From Chitinophaga hostae (lineage in GTDB: Bacteria; Bacteroidota; Bacteroidia; Chitinophagales; Chitinophagaceae), in NCBI RefSeq assembly GCF_018224885.1, contig NZ_JAGTXB010000014.1, positions 1 through 64,000 on the forward strand: DNA of 64,000 nucleotides, in the 5' to 3' direction. The first letter of the stretch is position 1; each line of letters starts with the position of its first letter. The notes under the pieces were generated by a model that searched no databases, was not told the origin of the DNA, and was given only the letters and a program-made list of their open reading frames with translations. Below are positions 35,191 through 43,680 of the stretch, one piece after another. The translations under genes and the position numbers were made by a program.

Positions 35191-36162
35191 ATGTCTCAAC
35201 AGATCCTCATATTAAGTCAGTCGCACCTGGAAGGTACCACTGATCATGTTTGCCAGTGGATGAATCATTTGCAGATACCCTACCTGCGGGTAAATGGGGA
35301 AGACCTCTTCCAGATGCAGCACCTGGGCGATCTGCCCTCCAATAGTCAAACAGGGGTTGTCTGGTACAGGAGAAAGATCAGCAGCTTCCCGGCAAAATAC
35401 AGTCTTAAACAGGACGACTTTGCTACACAGTATACCCTGAAACGTTTCCTGATAGATGAATTCAATGGACTTCATGCTTTCCTGTTTTACACCATCGATC
35501 GGCAAAAATGGATGAATGACCCCATCTCAGAAGATAACCTCAATAAGTTGCATGTATTGGCCCTGGCCCGTCAACACGGGCTTAACACCCCTTTTACAGA
35601 AGTGGTCACCACCAAAGCTGTCATTATCCGCCTGCTGGAGCGCTGCCCCGAGCTGATTGTTAAACCTGTTAGTGAATGCATCCTTGTTGAAGATGCTGCC
35701 GGCGGGCAATACAAGATGCTCACCAAAACCATCAGCAAAGCCAATCTGCAGCAGGTGCCCGAAAAATTTTTCCCCTCCCTGGTACAGGAAAAAATTATCA
35801 AAAAGTTCGAAATCCGCACTTTTTACCTGGATGGAACATGCCATTCTATGGCTATTTTTTCCCAGGATAACCGGAACACCAAAGAAGACTTCCGGAATTA
35901 TGACAACAAACGCCCCAACAGAACAGTGCCCTACAAATTGCCGGATGACCTGGAACTTAAGCTGGGCCAGCTGATGAAGGCGCTCGGCTTCCGCACAGGT
36001 TCCATTGACCTGATGGTAGACCTGCAGGGTAACTATCATTTCCTCGAAATAAACCCGGAAGGCCAGTTCGGCATGGTGTCTTATCCCTGCAACTATTACC
36101 TGGAAAAGAAAGTGGCACAATTGCTCAATAAAAGCATCCTCCATGAAAAAGAAATTTATTAG
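35191..36162 (+). CDS. gwsG: Grasp-with-spasm ATP-grasp peptide ligase
   Basis: A 323-residue ATP-grasp enzyme that would form ester or amide bonds between core side chains. It begins ILILSQSHLEGTTDHVCQWM, typical of MvdD/GwsG-like maturases, with a pre-ATP domain (WYRRKI), ATP-binding strands LIVKPVSE and FFPSLVQEKIIKKFEIRTFY, and the metal-binding end VDLQGNYHFLEINPEGQFG (Glu and Asn). The frame is open to 34993 but the first 66 codons overlap the precursor in another frame, so the ATG at 35191 was chosen. The following 59-residue gene overlaps its end by 20 bases. Confidence 0.9.
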   Translation: MSQQILILSQSHLEGTTDHVCQWMNHLQIPYLRVNGEDLFQMQHLGDLPSNSQTGVVWYRRKISSFPAKYSLKQDDFATQYTLKRFLIDEFNGLHAFLFYTIDRQKWMNDPISEDNLNKLHVLALARQHGLNTPFTEVVTTKAVIIRLLERCPELIVKPVSECILVEDAAGGQYKMLTKTISKANLQQVPEKFFPSLVQEKIIKKFEIRTFYLDGTCHSMAIFSQDNRNTKEDFRNYDNKRPNRTVPYKLPDDLELKLGQLMKALGFRTGSIDLMVDLQGNYHFLEINPEGQFGMVSYPCNYYLEKKVAQLLNKSILHEKEIY

Positions 36163-36322
36163 TAACCTGAAAGAGAAAAAAGGATTGCCGCTGTCATTGT
36201 ATTTCCTGGAAAAAGATAAGCAGCAGCAAACAACACCCATCCTCAAATTTGAAAAAGCCCCGAAAATAAACTCCGAAGGATTCGAGCTTTTTAATTTTTA
36301 TAAAGTGATATCCAAATTCTGA
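36143..36322 (+). CDS. 59-residue basic protein between the two maturases
   Basis: A short gene whose ATG lies 20 bases inside the end of the ATP-grasp gene and whose TGA ends 2 bases before the SPASM gene ATG. Such tight overlap on both sides is typical of translationally coupled operon genes. The product begins MKKKFISNLKEKKGLPLSLY and ends NFYKVISKF; it is rich in Lys, has no Cys, no GG leader, no signal peptide, and no recognised domain. It could be an accessory or leader-binding partner for the maturases, or a third unmodified peptide. Confidence 0.7.
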   Translation: MKKKFISNLKEKKGLPLSLYFLEKDKQQQTTPILKFEKAPKINSEGFELFNFYKVISKF

Positions 36323-36324
36323 CA

Positions 36325-37395
36325 ATGGAATATTTTAATCTATACGCAAACTGCCAGCTCGTAAAAGGAGCCAATATGTCGCTGCTCTGCGATCTGCAGA
36401 TGCGCAGATTTTATCATCTCCCTAACGATACCGCCGAAGTGATCACTTTTCTGCAACAACATGCTATAGAAGAATGCCTCGCGCACTACGGAGAAGATAA
36501 CCGCGAGACTATTACCGGCTACATTGATTTCCTCATCAGCAGGGAGTTGGGATTTAAAGATCATCAGCTATTGCCCGGGCTAACGCCGCTGGATCTCAGC
36601 TGGGACCGGTACTCCCGTATTACCAATGTGATTATAGAGTATAATGAAGCCGTTAACTATAACGACACCTTTTTCCAACAGCTATTCGATCTCCATGTAC
36701 AGGGACTGGAAATCAGGTTTTATCATACAATAGCGCCCGATAAAATCCGCGGATTGTTGGCAGGTTTCAATGGCACCACCCTGCGTTTCATCAAACTGGT
36801 ACTGCCGTATAACGAAACGCTGGACTTACGAACGCTGGATAAACTCGTGAAACAATATCCACGCGTAAAGTCGCTGCTGATCCATTCTTCGCCGATTGAT
36901 AAACAGGAAAAAATATTCGATGAGTCTGTACCGGTGGTTTTCTTCAGCAGGGAAATTAATTCCTGCATGGCTTGCGGTGAAATCCGTACGAATTATTTTA
37001 CCTCAAATATGGAACTGTTCACCGAAAGCCAGCATTATAACACCTGCCTGAACCGGAAGCTGAGTATTGATACAAACGGATATATCAGGAATTGTCCTTC
37101 CATGAGAGAACATTTTGGTCATGTAACTACTACGGCTTTACAGGAAGTATTGAATAATGACGCATTTCACCGGTATGGAAAAATCCGTAAAGATGAGATA
37201 GCGGTTTGCAGGGATTGTGAGTTCAGACACGTATGCACCGATTGCAGGGCCTACGTAGAAGATCCACAGGATATTTATTCAAAACCGCTCAAATGCGGGT
37301 ACAATCCATATACCAATACCTGGGACGAGTGGACGGAGAATCCACTGAAACAATCTGCCATTGCCTGGTATGGGTTGGAAGATATAGTAAAATAA
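36325..37395 (+). CDS. gwsS: Grasp-with-spasm SPASM-domain peptide maturase
   Basis: A 356-residue protein. The C-terminal part (about 210-330) has SPASM-type Cys clusters: CMACGEIRTNYF, YNTCLNRKLSIDTNGYIRNC, then CRDCEFRHVCTDCRAYV and LKCGYNPYTNTW, enough to hold iron-sulfur clusters. The N-terminal half, where a radical-SAM enzyme would have CxxxCxxC, has only two isolated Cys (10 and 22) and no such motif, so SAM cleavage chemistry is not supported. This fits its pairing with the ATP-grasp enzyme, where it may act as a peptide-binding partner. It is 1 base from the exporter gene. Confidence 0.88.
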   Translation: MEYFNLYANCQLVKGANMSLLCDLQMRRFYHLPNDTAEVITFLQQHAIEECLAHYGEDNRETITGYIDFLISRELGFKDHQLLPGLTPLDLSWDRYSRITNVIIEYNEAVNYNDTFFQQLFDLHVQGLEIRFYHTIAPDKIRGLLAGFNGTTLRFIKLVLPYNETLDLRTLDKLVKQYPRVKSLLIHSSPIDKQEKIFDESVPVVFFSREINSCMACGEIRTNYFTSNMELFTESQHYNTCLNRKLSIDTNGYIRNCPSMREHFGHVTTTALQEVLNNDAFHRYGKIRKDEIAVCRDCEFRHVCTDCRAYVEDPQDIYSKPLKCGYNPYTNTWDEWTENPLKQSAIAWYGLEDIVK

Positions 37396-37396
37396 T

Positions 37397-39604
37397 ATGA
37401 AGCTGAAAACATTCCCTTTTTACAGGCAGCCGGACGGGAAGGACTGTGGTCCTACCTGTATAAAGATCATTAGTAAACATTACGGCCGGCTGACAGATAT
37501 CCAGCACATCCGCTCGCTGGCGGAAACTACGCGGGAGGGAAGTTCTTTGCTGGGATTGTCGACGGCTGCCGAGGCGCTGGGTTTTAAATCGTTGGCGGTA
37601 AAGATAGATTTTGTTACCCTGCTCGAAGATGCGCCCTTGCCCTGCATTTGCCACTGGGGGCAACAGCACTTCGTAGTTGTTTATAAGATGAAAAAGTTGG
37701 GTAGCGAAACATTCGTGTATGTTTCCGACCCTGCTTACGGGCTGATAAAATATACCAAGCAGGAGTTTATTGATGGCTGGATGGGCCGGGGAAAAAGCGA
37801 ACAGGACGAAGAAGGTATTGCCCTGCTGCTGGACCCTTCTCCCGCATTTTTTGAAGCTGATTCAGAAACACCCCGAAGCAGAAAGGATTTTTCTTTCCTG
37901 TTCGGTTATTTTTTAAGATACAAAAAATTAGTGGCCCAACTAACCATTGGTCTGCTGGCGGGCAGCCTGTTGTCGCTTATTTTCCCTTTTCTTACACAGA
38001 GTATTGTAGACATCGGCATCCAGAACCATGATCTGAACTTTATCTACCTGGTATTGCTGGCGCAGGTCATGCTATTTGTTGGAAGAATGGGAATAGACAT
38101 CATCCGCAGCTGGATTTTATTGCACCTTTCCAGCCGGATCAATATTTCCATTGTATCCGACTTCTTCATAAAACTCATGAAATTGCCGATCAGCTATTTT
38201 GATACGCGCATGACGGGTGATATTATGCAGCGGATCGCTGACCACCAACGGATAGAACACTTACTCACCAATTCTTCGCTGAGTACCCTTTTCTCCATGG
38301 TGAACCTCGTTATTTTCAGCGTGGTGCTGCTGTTATACGATTACCGGCTATTCCTGATCTACTTGCTGGGAGCCGGTTTGTCGGTGGCATGGATTTCTTT
38401 TTTTCTGAAGAAGAGAAAGGAGCTCGACTATAAGCGTTTTTCACAGGTAGCCCAGGAGCAGAGCAAGGTAATGGAACTGGTGAACGGGATGCAGGAAATC
38501 AAGATGCATAATGCAGAGAAACAGATGCGCTGGGGCTGGGAATTTATGCAGGTGAAATTATTCAAGATCCAGATCAGGGCGTTATCGCTGGAGCAATGGC
38601 AAACAGTAGGCTCGAATTTTATTAACCAGATGAAAGACATCTTCGTCAGCTTCCTCGCAGCCAAACTTGTGCTTGATGGTCATCTTACATTGGGGATGAT
38701 GCTGGCGGTACAGTATATCATTGGCCAGCTGAATGGCCCGTTGCTGCAGCTGATGGAATTTATGAAACAAACACAGGATGCAAAAATATCACTGGAAAGA
38801 CTGGGAGAAATCCATGATAAAGAAGATGAGGAGCGTAGTAATGAACAAACGGTGTCAGAAGTGCCGGAACAGGATATCGTGTTGAATGATGTATCCTTCC
38901 GCTATGTAGGCGCCGGCACGCCGGTATTTGAACACCTGAGCCTGCGCATACCGTACCGTAAAACTACCGCCATCGTAGGCGCCAGCGGCAGCGGAAAAAC
39001 TACCCTGCTGAAACTGCTGATGAAATTTTATGAACCTGGTGAGGGAGACATTAAAATCGGACATGTGCAGTTACAGCATGTTTCACCACGATACTGGCGG
39101 GATCAGTGTGGCGTGGTAATGCAGGAGGGATATGTATTTAATGATACGATCGCGAAAAATATCGCAATAGGAGTAGATGACATTAACCGGCAACAACTCA
39201 GGAAAGCCGTAGATGTAGCCTGTATCAGGGAATTTGTGGAAAGCCTGCCACTGAGCTATAACTCAATTATCGGCAACGAAGGCATTGGTATCAGCGGCGG
39301 ACAGAAGCAACGGATCTTCATTGCCAGGGCCGTATACAAATCACCGGAATATATATTTTTTGACGAGGCCACCAGTGCGCTGGATGCTAATACGGAAAAG
39401 GCAATCATGGGCAACCTGGAACAATTCCTGAAAGGCAAAACGGCTGTCATCATTGCACACCGCCTGTCGACCGTAAAAAATGCAGATAAAATAATTGTGC
39501 TCGATAAAGGAAAAGTAGTGGAAGAAGGAAGTCATGATGAACTGGTATCGCTCCGAAAAGAATATTACAGGTTGGTAAAAAATCAATTGGAACTTGGAAA
39601 CTAA
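37397..39604 (+). CDS. C39 peptidase ABC exporter (second locus)
   Basis: A 735-residue peptidase-containing ABC transporter. The C39 domain has DCGPTC (Cys17), the His in CHWGQQHFVVVY and the Asp in VSDPAYG. Membrane helices span about 165-430 and the ATPase has Walker A GASGSGKTT, signature GISGGQKQRIFIARA, Walker B YIFFDEATSALD and AHRLS. It is a paralog of the exporter at 15160 (shared ends YYRLVKNQLELG and similar C39). It should process the two GG leaders at 34708 and 34917 and export the modified cores. Confidence 0.95.
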   Translation: MKLKTFPFYRQPDGKDCGPTCIKIISKHYGRLTDIQHIRSLAETTREGSSLLGLSTAAEALGFKSLAVKIDFVTLLEDAPLPCICHWGQQHFVVVYKMKKLGSETFVYVSDPAYGLIKYTKQEFIDGWMGRGKSEQDEEGIALLLDPSPAFFEADSETPRSRKDFSFLFGYFLRYKKLVAQLTIGLLAGSLLSLIFPFLTQSIVDIGIQNHDLNFIYLVLLAQVMLFVGRMGIDIIRSWILLHLSSRINISIVSDFFIKLMKLPISYFDTRMTGDIMQRIADHQRIEHLLTNSSLSTLFSMVNLVIFSVVLLLYDYRLFLIYLLGAGLSVAWISFFLKKRKELDYKRFSQVAQEQSKVMELVNGMQEIKMHNAEKQMRWGWEFMQVKLFKIQIRALSLEQWQTVGSNFINQMKDIFVSFLAAKLVLDGHLTLGMMLAVQYIIGQLNGPLLQLMEFMKQTQDAKISLERLGEIHDKEDEERSNEQTVSEVPEQDIVLNDVSFRYVGAGTPVFEHLSLRIPYRKTTAIVGASGSGKTTLLKLLMKFYEPGEGDIKIGHVQLQHVSPRYWRDQCGVVMQEGYVFNDTIAKNIAIGVDDINRQQLRKAVDVACIREFVESLPLSYNSIIGNEGIGISGGQKQRIFIARAVYKSPEYIFFDEATSALDANTEKAIMGNLEQFLKGKTAVIIAHRLSTVKNADKIIVLDKGKVVEEGSHDELVSLRKEYYRLVKNQLELGN

Positions 39605-40898
39605 AAAAGATATACTAAGCACCATCCAGCTGCATTCGGAAGGAGTGCAGGATATCCTTACGCAACCGCCGAATTGGATGGTTCGCTGGGGTAATACAAC
39701 CATATTTTTGATACTGGTGCTTATCCTGGTGATGAGCTGCTTAATAAAGTACCCCGAGTTTGTTCCTTCCACTGTTATCATTTCCTCCCGGAACCCGCCG
39801 GAAAAGCTGGAAGCCAGAACCAATACCAAAGTGGAGGAAATATTTGTGGAAGACCACCAGGCGGTTTCCCCAAAACAGGTGTTGATGGTGCTGCAATCCA
39901 CCGCCGACTACCGCGATGTGATCCGGCTGAGGAACATTGTGGACTCACTGGGAAACAGCGGCGCAGAACATTTTCCGCTGAGCGAAGTATCGGCCTTCAA
40001 ACTGGGCGAAATCCAGGCGGATTATAACGCTTTTGCCAAAGCGCTGACGGAAGAGCAACTTTATGCCAGGCTGCAGCCGTATGCACCGGATTACGCGGCG
40101 GCAGACCGAAGCCTGGCAGAGTCCCGCAGCAGGATACGTACCCTGCAGCAACAAAAAAGCCTGGAGCAAACAAAGTATGAGGTTTCCAAAAGAGAATACG
40201 ACCGGTACCAGGAACTCTTTAAAGAAAAGGTGGTATCCGCATCAGAAATGAACCAGGAAAAGATAAAATTCCTGCAGGCCACGCAGAACCTGGAAAATAT
40301 CAATATCACGATATCCCAACTGCAGGAAGGTATACTGGGTATTGAAAAGACCAGGAGCGGGGCCAGTATCAATGCCCAGAAAGATAAGATCAACCTGAAC
40401 TCGCAAACAGGTCAGCTTTTTGAGCAATTGAGAAAATCACTCAATGCCTGGGAGCAAAATTACCTGCTTACCTCGGCGGCTGCAGGCGTGGTGAGCTTCC
40501 AGCAATTCCTGGGGAAGAACCAGTTTGTAAAGACCGGCGACATACTCTTATCCGTGATGCCGGATGATAAAGATATCCTCATTGGCCGGTTGCGGGTACC
40601 TGCTACCAATTCCGGCAAGGTGAAAGAAGGACAGAAGGTGTTGTTGAAGCTGGATAACTATCCCTACCAGGAATTTGGGATAGTAGAGGGGCGTGTAAAG
40701 AATATCGCTAATGCACCCGATAAGGATGGTAATTATTATGTCAACGTTATTCTCCCCAATGGCCTGCAAACATCTTTTCACAAAAATCTTCCCTTTGATA
40801 AAGAGCTAAAGGGCAATGCAGATATTGTTACGCAGGACCTGCGATTGATAGAAAGATTTTTTTTCCAGCTGAGGAAACTGCTACGGTTTGAGCAATAA
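39594..40898 (+). CDS. HlyD-family membrane fusion protein (second locus)
   Basis: A 434-residue adaptor with one membrane helix near residues 33-52 (TTIFLILVLILVMSCLIKYP), lipoyl-like halves (VEEIFVEDHQAV and LTSAAAGVVSFQQF), a long coiled coil (about 150-270), and a C-terminal beta-barrel. The start is a TTG overlapping the ABC gene end by 11 bases; the first normal ATG would remove the conserved pre-membrane segment (IQLHSEGVQDIL) that matches SIHQRSEMVQEII in the paralog at 13798, so TTG was preferred. Overlap supports translational coupling with the exporter. Confidence 0.88.
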   Translation: METKKDILSTIQLHSEGVQDILTQPPNWMVRWGNTTIFLILVLILVMSCLIKYPEFVPSTVIISSRNPPEKLEARTNTKVEEIFVEDHQAVSPKQVLMVLQSTADYRDVIRLRNIVDSLGNSGAEHFPLSEVSAFKLGEIQADYNAFAKALTEEQLYARLQPYAPDYAAADRSLAESRSRIRTLQQQKSLEQTKYEVSKREYDRYQELFKEKVVSASEMNQEKIKFLQATQNLENINITISQLQEGILGIEKTRSGASINAQKDKINLNSQTGQLFEQLRKSLNAWEQNYLLTSAAAGVVSFQQFLGKNQFVKTGDILLSVMPDDKDILIGRLRVPATNSGKVKEGQKVLLKLDNYPYQEFGIVEGRVKNIANAPDKDGNYYVNVILPNGLQTSFHKNLPFDKELKGNADIVTQDLRLIERFFFQLRKLLRFEQ

Positions 40899-40927
40899 AA
40901 AAGAACAGCCGGTGATGCCGGCTGTTC
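40897..40927 (-). terminator. Terminator for the GH43 gene (may act both ways)
   Basis: A 10-base perfect stem (GAACAGCCGG at 40903-40912 with CCGGCTGTTC at 40918-40927) and a 5-base loop. On the minus strand it is followed by six T, making a typical terminator for the GH43 gene. In the plus direction no T run follows, but the stem begins only 4 bases after the HlyD stop. Confidence 0.85.
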
Positions 40928-40951
40928 TCAACATTGAATCGGTATTATAAT

Positions 40952-42493
40952 TTAACGCCGGAACCAGTTAATATCTATATAACCGCCTGTTGCCCCGCCT
41001 TTATTGAAATTAAATAAGGCAAACCGGTTGGCTGTCCAGTCAAGTCCCAGTGCCATTTTTAATTCGTTTCCGAGCGGCGTAAAATCTTTACCATTGGTAC
41101 TATAGGCAAAAGTAGCTACGAAACCTTTTTCACTGACCATTGCTTTAAACCAGATCTTATTGTGTTTTATATGGGCTGTTGCTACCGTGCTGTCGCTTTG
41201 AGACATGACAATTCTTTTTTTGCCATGGGTTTGCTCCACCGCCAGGTAAGCATAAGGAACCTGGAATACGCCCAAACCCGCTACATCACCGTCTTTCATT
41301 CCACTGATGTCTATTTCGGCAGTTCCTTCGCTGTAAGGCCCTTCTACGCGCTGGGTTAACGTGTTGATGGCATTGTACAAGGTTGCCGCTTTACCTGCTT
41401 TTAACCGGAGATAGCCTGGACGTGCAGTCAGCGACCAGTTGCTGTTGTCGGGATTATGATTCCATTGCCATTGCAGCCCAAGTGTTGGAGCGTTAAATTC
41501 ATCCGTGCTGGCGGGAACGGTAATAGGGGAGCTTACGCCAGCTACAGGTTTGGGATAGGTAGCGGCGCCGATCCCGTTTTTTCCCAGTATGGGCCAGCCA
41601 TCTACCCAGGTAACCGGTTCCAGGTTAGGCACACGCCCGATAGGCCCGCGGTCCTGCATAATAATAAACCACCAGGAACCATCTTTTAACTGCACCATAC
41701 CGCCCTGGTGTAAACCGTTGCCGGGATAGGTATGATCATCCTGCATGACTACTTTCGACTCATAAGGTCCGTATATACTATCTGAGCGTAAACAAACCTC
41801 GCGGCCCTGTGTGCCGCCGGTAGAGCCAAGGATATAATATTTGTTATTGACTTTATACATATGCGATCCTTCGAGATAAGGGTAATGCGGATTGTCGTAG
41901 ATCTCGCGCTGTGGCACCTTTACAGACTTCGCATCGCTGTTTAACTCGGTAATGAAGAGTTTTTGCTGTCCATGGGCTACATACACTTTACCATTATCGT
42001 CAAAAAAGAGACCGGGATCATAGAGGTACTCCTTAAATATAGTTCTGGTCCATGGCCCATTGATATTTTTAGCGGTGCAAATGGAAAAATGCCCTTCCTT
42101 GTTTTTTCCCATCTTCGGCGTACAGAAGCCTGCATAGAAGGTGCTGTCGTGGTAGCGGATAGTGGCAGCCCAGGAGCCGCTCAGGTACATATCGCCGCCT
42201 TTCATATCATAGCGGGCGTCCTCATCGTATCTTGACACGGCATAACCAGCCATTTCCCAGTTTACCAGGTCAGTTGAAACAGCAATAGGGCAGCCTGGTA
42301 CGTAATGCATACTGGTGGAAATGAAATAGAATTTATCGCCTACCCGGATGATGTCCGGATCAGGCCAATCGCCCCACATGAGCGGATTTTTAAACTGTCC
42401 GTTGCCTAAATCAGGTGTCCAGTTTTTGGTGGTTTGCGAAAAAACAGTATTGAGGTATAGCAAAAAAGTAAATAGCACTAAGATTCTTTTCAT
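40952..42493 (-). CDS. Secreted GH43 glycoside hydrolase (beta-xylosidase/arabinofuranosidase type)
   Basis: A 513-residue exported enzyme with a signal peptide (about 1-19). The five-bladed propeller of GH43 begins with WGDWPDPDIIRVGDKFYFIS (catalytic base Asp in DPD) and includes DPGLFFDDNGKVYVAHGQ and the probable acid Glu in YPYLEGSHMYKVNNKYY. Residues about 315-513 form a beta-sandwich (EFNAPTLGLQWQWNHNPDNS) like the concanavalin-type C-terminal domain of beta-xylosidases. It probably attacks xylan or arabinoxylan side groups. It is transcribed alone between terminators. Confidence 0.92.
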   Translation of the reverse strand: MKRILVLFTFLLYLNTVFSQTTKNWTPDLGNGQFKNPLMWGDWPDPDIIRVGDKFYFISTSMHYVPGCPIAVSTDLVNWEMAGYAVSRYDEDARYDMKGGDMYLSGSWAATIRYHDSTFYAGFCTPKMGKNKEGHFSICTAKNINGPWTRTIFKEYLYDPGLFFDDNGKVYVAHGQQKLFITELNSDAKSVKVPQREIYDNPHYPYLEGSHMYKVNNKYYILGSTGGTQGREVCLRSDSIYGPYESKVVMQDDHTYPGNGLHQGGMVQLKDGSWWFIIMQDRGPIGRVPNLEPVTWVDGWPILGKNGIGAATYPKPVAGVSSPITVPASTDEFNAPTLGLQWQWNHNPDNSNWSLTARPGYLRLKAGKAATLYNAINTLTQRVEGPYSEGTAEIDISGMKDGDVAGLGVFQVPYAYLAVEQTHGKKRIVMSQSDSTVATAHIKHNKIWFKAMVSEKGFVATFAYSTNGKDFTPLGNELKMALGLDWTANRFALFNFNKGGATGGYIDINWFRR

Positions 42494-42567
42494 TGATCAC
42501 TGTGTTTGATATTGTTTAAATAACGCCGTAATGGACGCCCTAAAATCATTGTCAACCGTAAAACTAT

Positions 42568-42607
42568 AAAAAAAGCCTTACAGAATATCATGCTGTTAGG
42601 CCTTTTT
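42568..42607 (-). terminator. Terminator after the GNAT gene
   Basis: An imperfect stem (AAAAAGCCTTACAG paired with CTGTTAGGCCTTTTT) with a loop of about 9 bases. On the minus strand it is followed by a T run. It lies about 24 bases past the acetyltransferase stop and before the GH43 start. Confidence 0.75.
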
Positions 42608-42630
42608 AGGTTGGCCACTATTGTTGATGG

Positions 42631-43143
42631 TTACCTGGCAGCTTTGAAAACCAGGCTTTTTACATCTCCCGGTACATCATCCAGTTCGTCGGCCAGTAAC
42701 ATACCTGATTTTTCCAACACCTTTACAGATACGGTATTGGCGGGTCTTACCAAGGCCCATATTTCATTTTTGCTGAGGGTATTAAAGCCGAAGTCGATCG
42801 CATATCTTGCTAACTCTGTGGCATAGCCCTTACCCCAGTGATTTTTATCAAACCGGTATCCGAGATTAAGTTTCAGGTCGTTCCCGTATTTTTTATAACT
42901 TAATCCGCCAAAGCCAATGATGTTGGCAGGACTGTTTTTTAATTTAATAGTCCAGCTGCCAAAATCATGTTCCTGCCAGTGCAACAGGTTTTTGCTGAAT
43001 ATTTCCAGGGCATCGGCAAAGCTTTTAAGAGGACCGTTGGGATTGAATAAATTTGTATCCGGGTCGGAAAATATTTCAAAGTATCGTTCCACATCCGGTT
43101 GTTGCGGGGGAGCCAATATGAGTCTGTCTGTTTGCTGCGTCAT
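42631..43143 (-). CDS. GNAT-family N-acetyltransferase
   Basis: A 170-residue acetyltransferase of the RimJ/RimL-like type, beginning TDRLILAPPQQPDVERYFEI. The acetyl-CoA-binding region is NLGYRFDKNHWGKGYATELA (pattern GKGYATE), followed by ALVRPANTVSVKVLEKSG, the usual N-S-x-x-V-x-E-K motif. The acceptor is not known. It is divergent from the barstar gene, with 27 bases between starts. Confidence 0.9.
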   Translation of the reverse strand: MTQQTDRLILAPPQQPDVERYFEIFSDPDTNLFNPNGPLKSFADALEIFSKNLLHWQEHDFGSWTIKLKNSPANIIGFGGLSYKKYGNDLKLNLGYRFDKNHWGKGYATELARYAIDFGFNTLSKNEIWALVRPANTVSVKVLEKSGMLLADELDDVPGDVKSLVFKAAR

Positions 43144-43170
43144 GTAATAAAATTATCGAAAAGATTAATT

Positions 43171-43566
43171 ATGGAGAAACAAATCGTCATTGATGGAAAC
43201 AGGATCAACGACATCGCTTCCTTTTATCAGGAAATAAATCGTGTATTCATGAGCGGTGAGAACTGGAAAATTGGGGATAGTCTGGATGCCTTTAATGACC
43301 TGCTTTACGGCGGATTTGGAGTTATTAGCAGCAATGAGCCGGTGAAACTCGTATGGAAAAATATAGAAAGAAGCAGGCAGGTACTGGGATATGATGTCAC
43401 CAAACATTATTACGAACAAAAATTGTCGCCGGAGTCACCTTTTAACAAAGCGCATTTCCGCGAAAAGCTGGAAGCATTGAATAAGGGTACCGGTCAAACC
43501 TATTTTGATATACTGATGGAGATTATTGCAGATCATCCTAACATTCATCTTTATCCGGCCAACTGA
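43171..43566 (+). CDS. Barstar-family protein without a neighbouring barnase
   Basis: A 131-residue protein with the barstar pattern: IVIDGNRINDIASFYQEINR, NWKIGDSLDAFNDLLYGGFG, then VKLVWKNIERSRQVLG. Barstars bind and block barnase-type ribonucleases. No ribonuclease or toxin gene lies next to it, so it is an orphan immunity or regulatory protein here. An upstream in-frame ATG (43099) overlaps the divergent gene and was not used. Confidence 0.88.
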   Translation: MEKQIVIDGNRINDIASFYQEINRVFMSGENWKIGDSLDAFNDLLYGGFGVISSNEPVKLVWKNIERSRQVLGYDVTKHYYEQKLSPESPFNKAHFREKLEALNKGTGQTYFDILMEIIADHPNIHLYPAN

Positions 43567-43680
43567 TATTTGTCCGCTGATCCCCATAATCAGGCAGTGT
43601 AAAATACCCGGTTCCCGGTATTGTCAAGGGTTTTTAGCAGGCCTAACTTCGCTTTTATTAATTCATTTAATATAGAGAAA

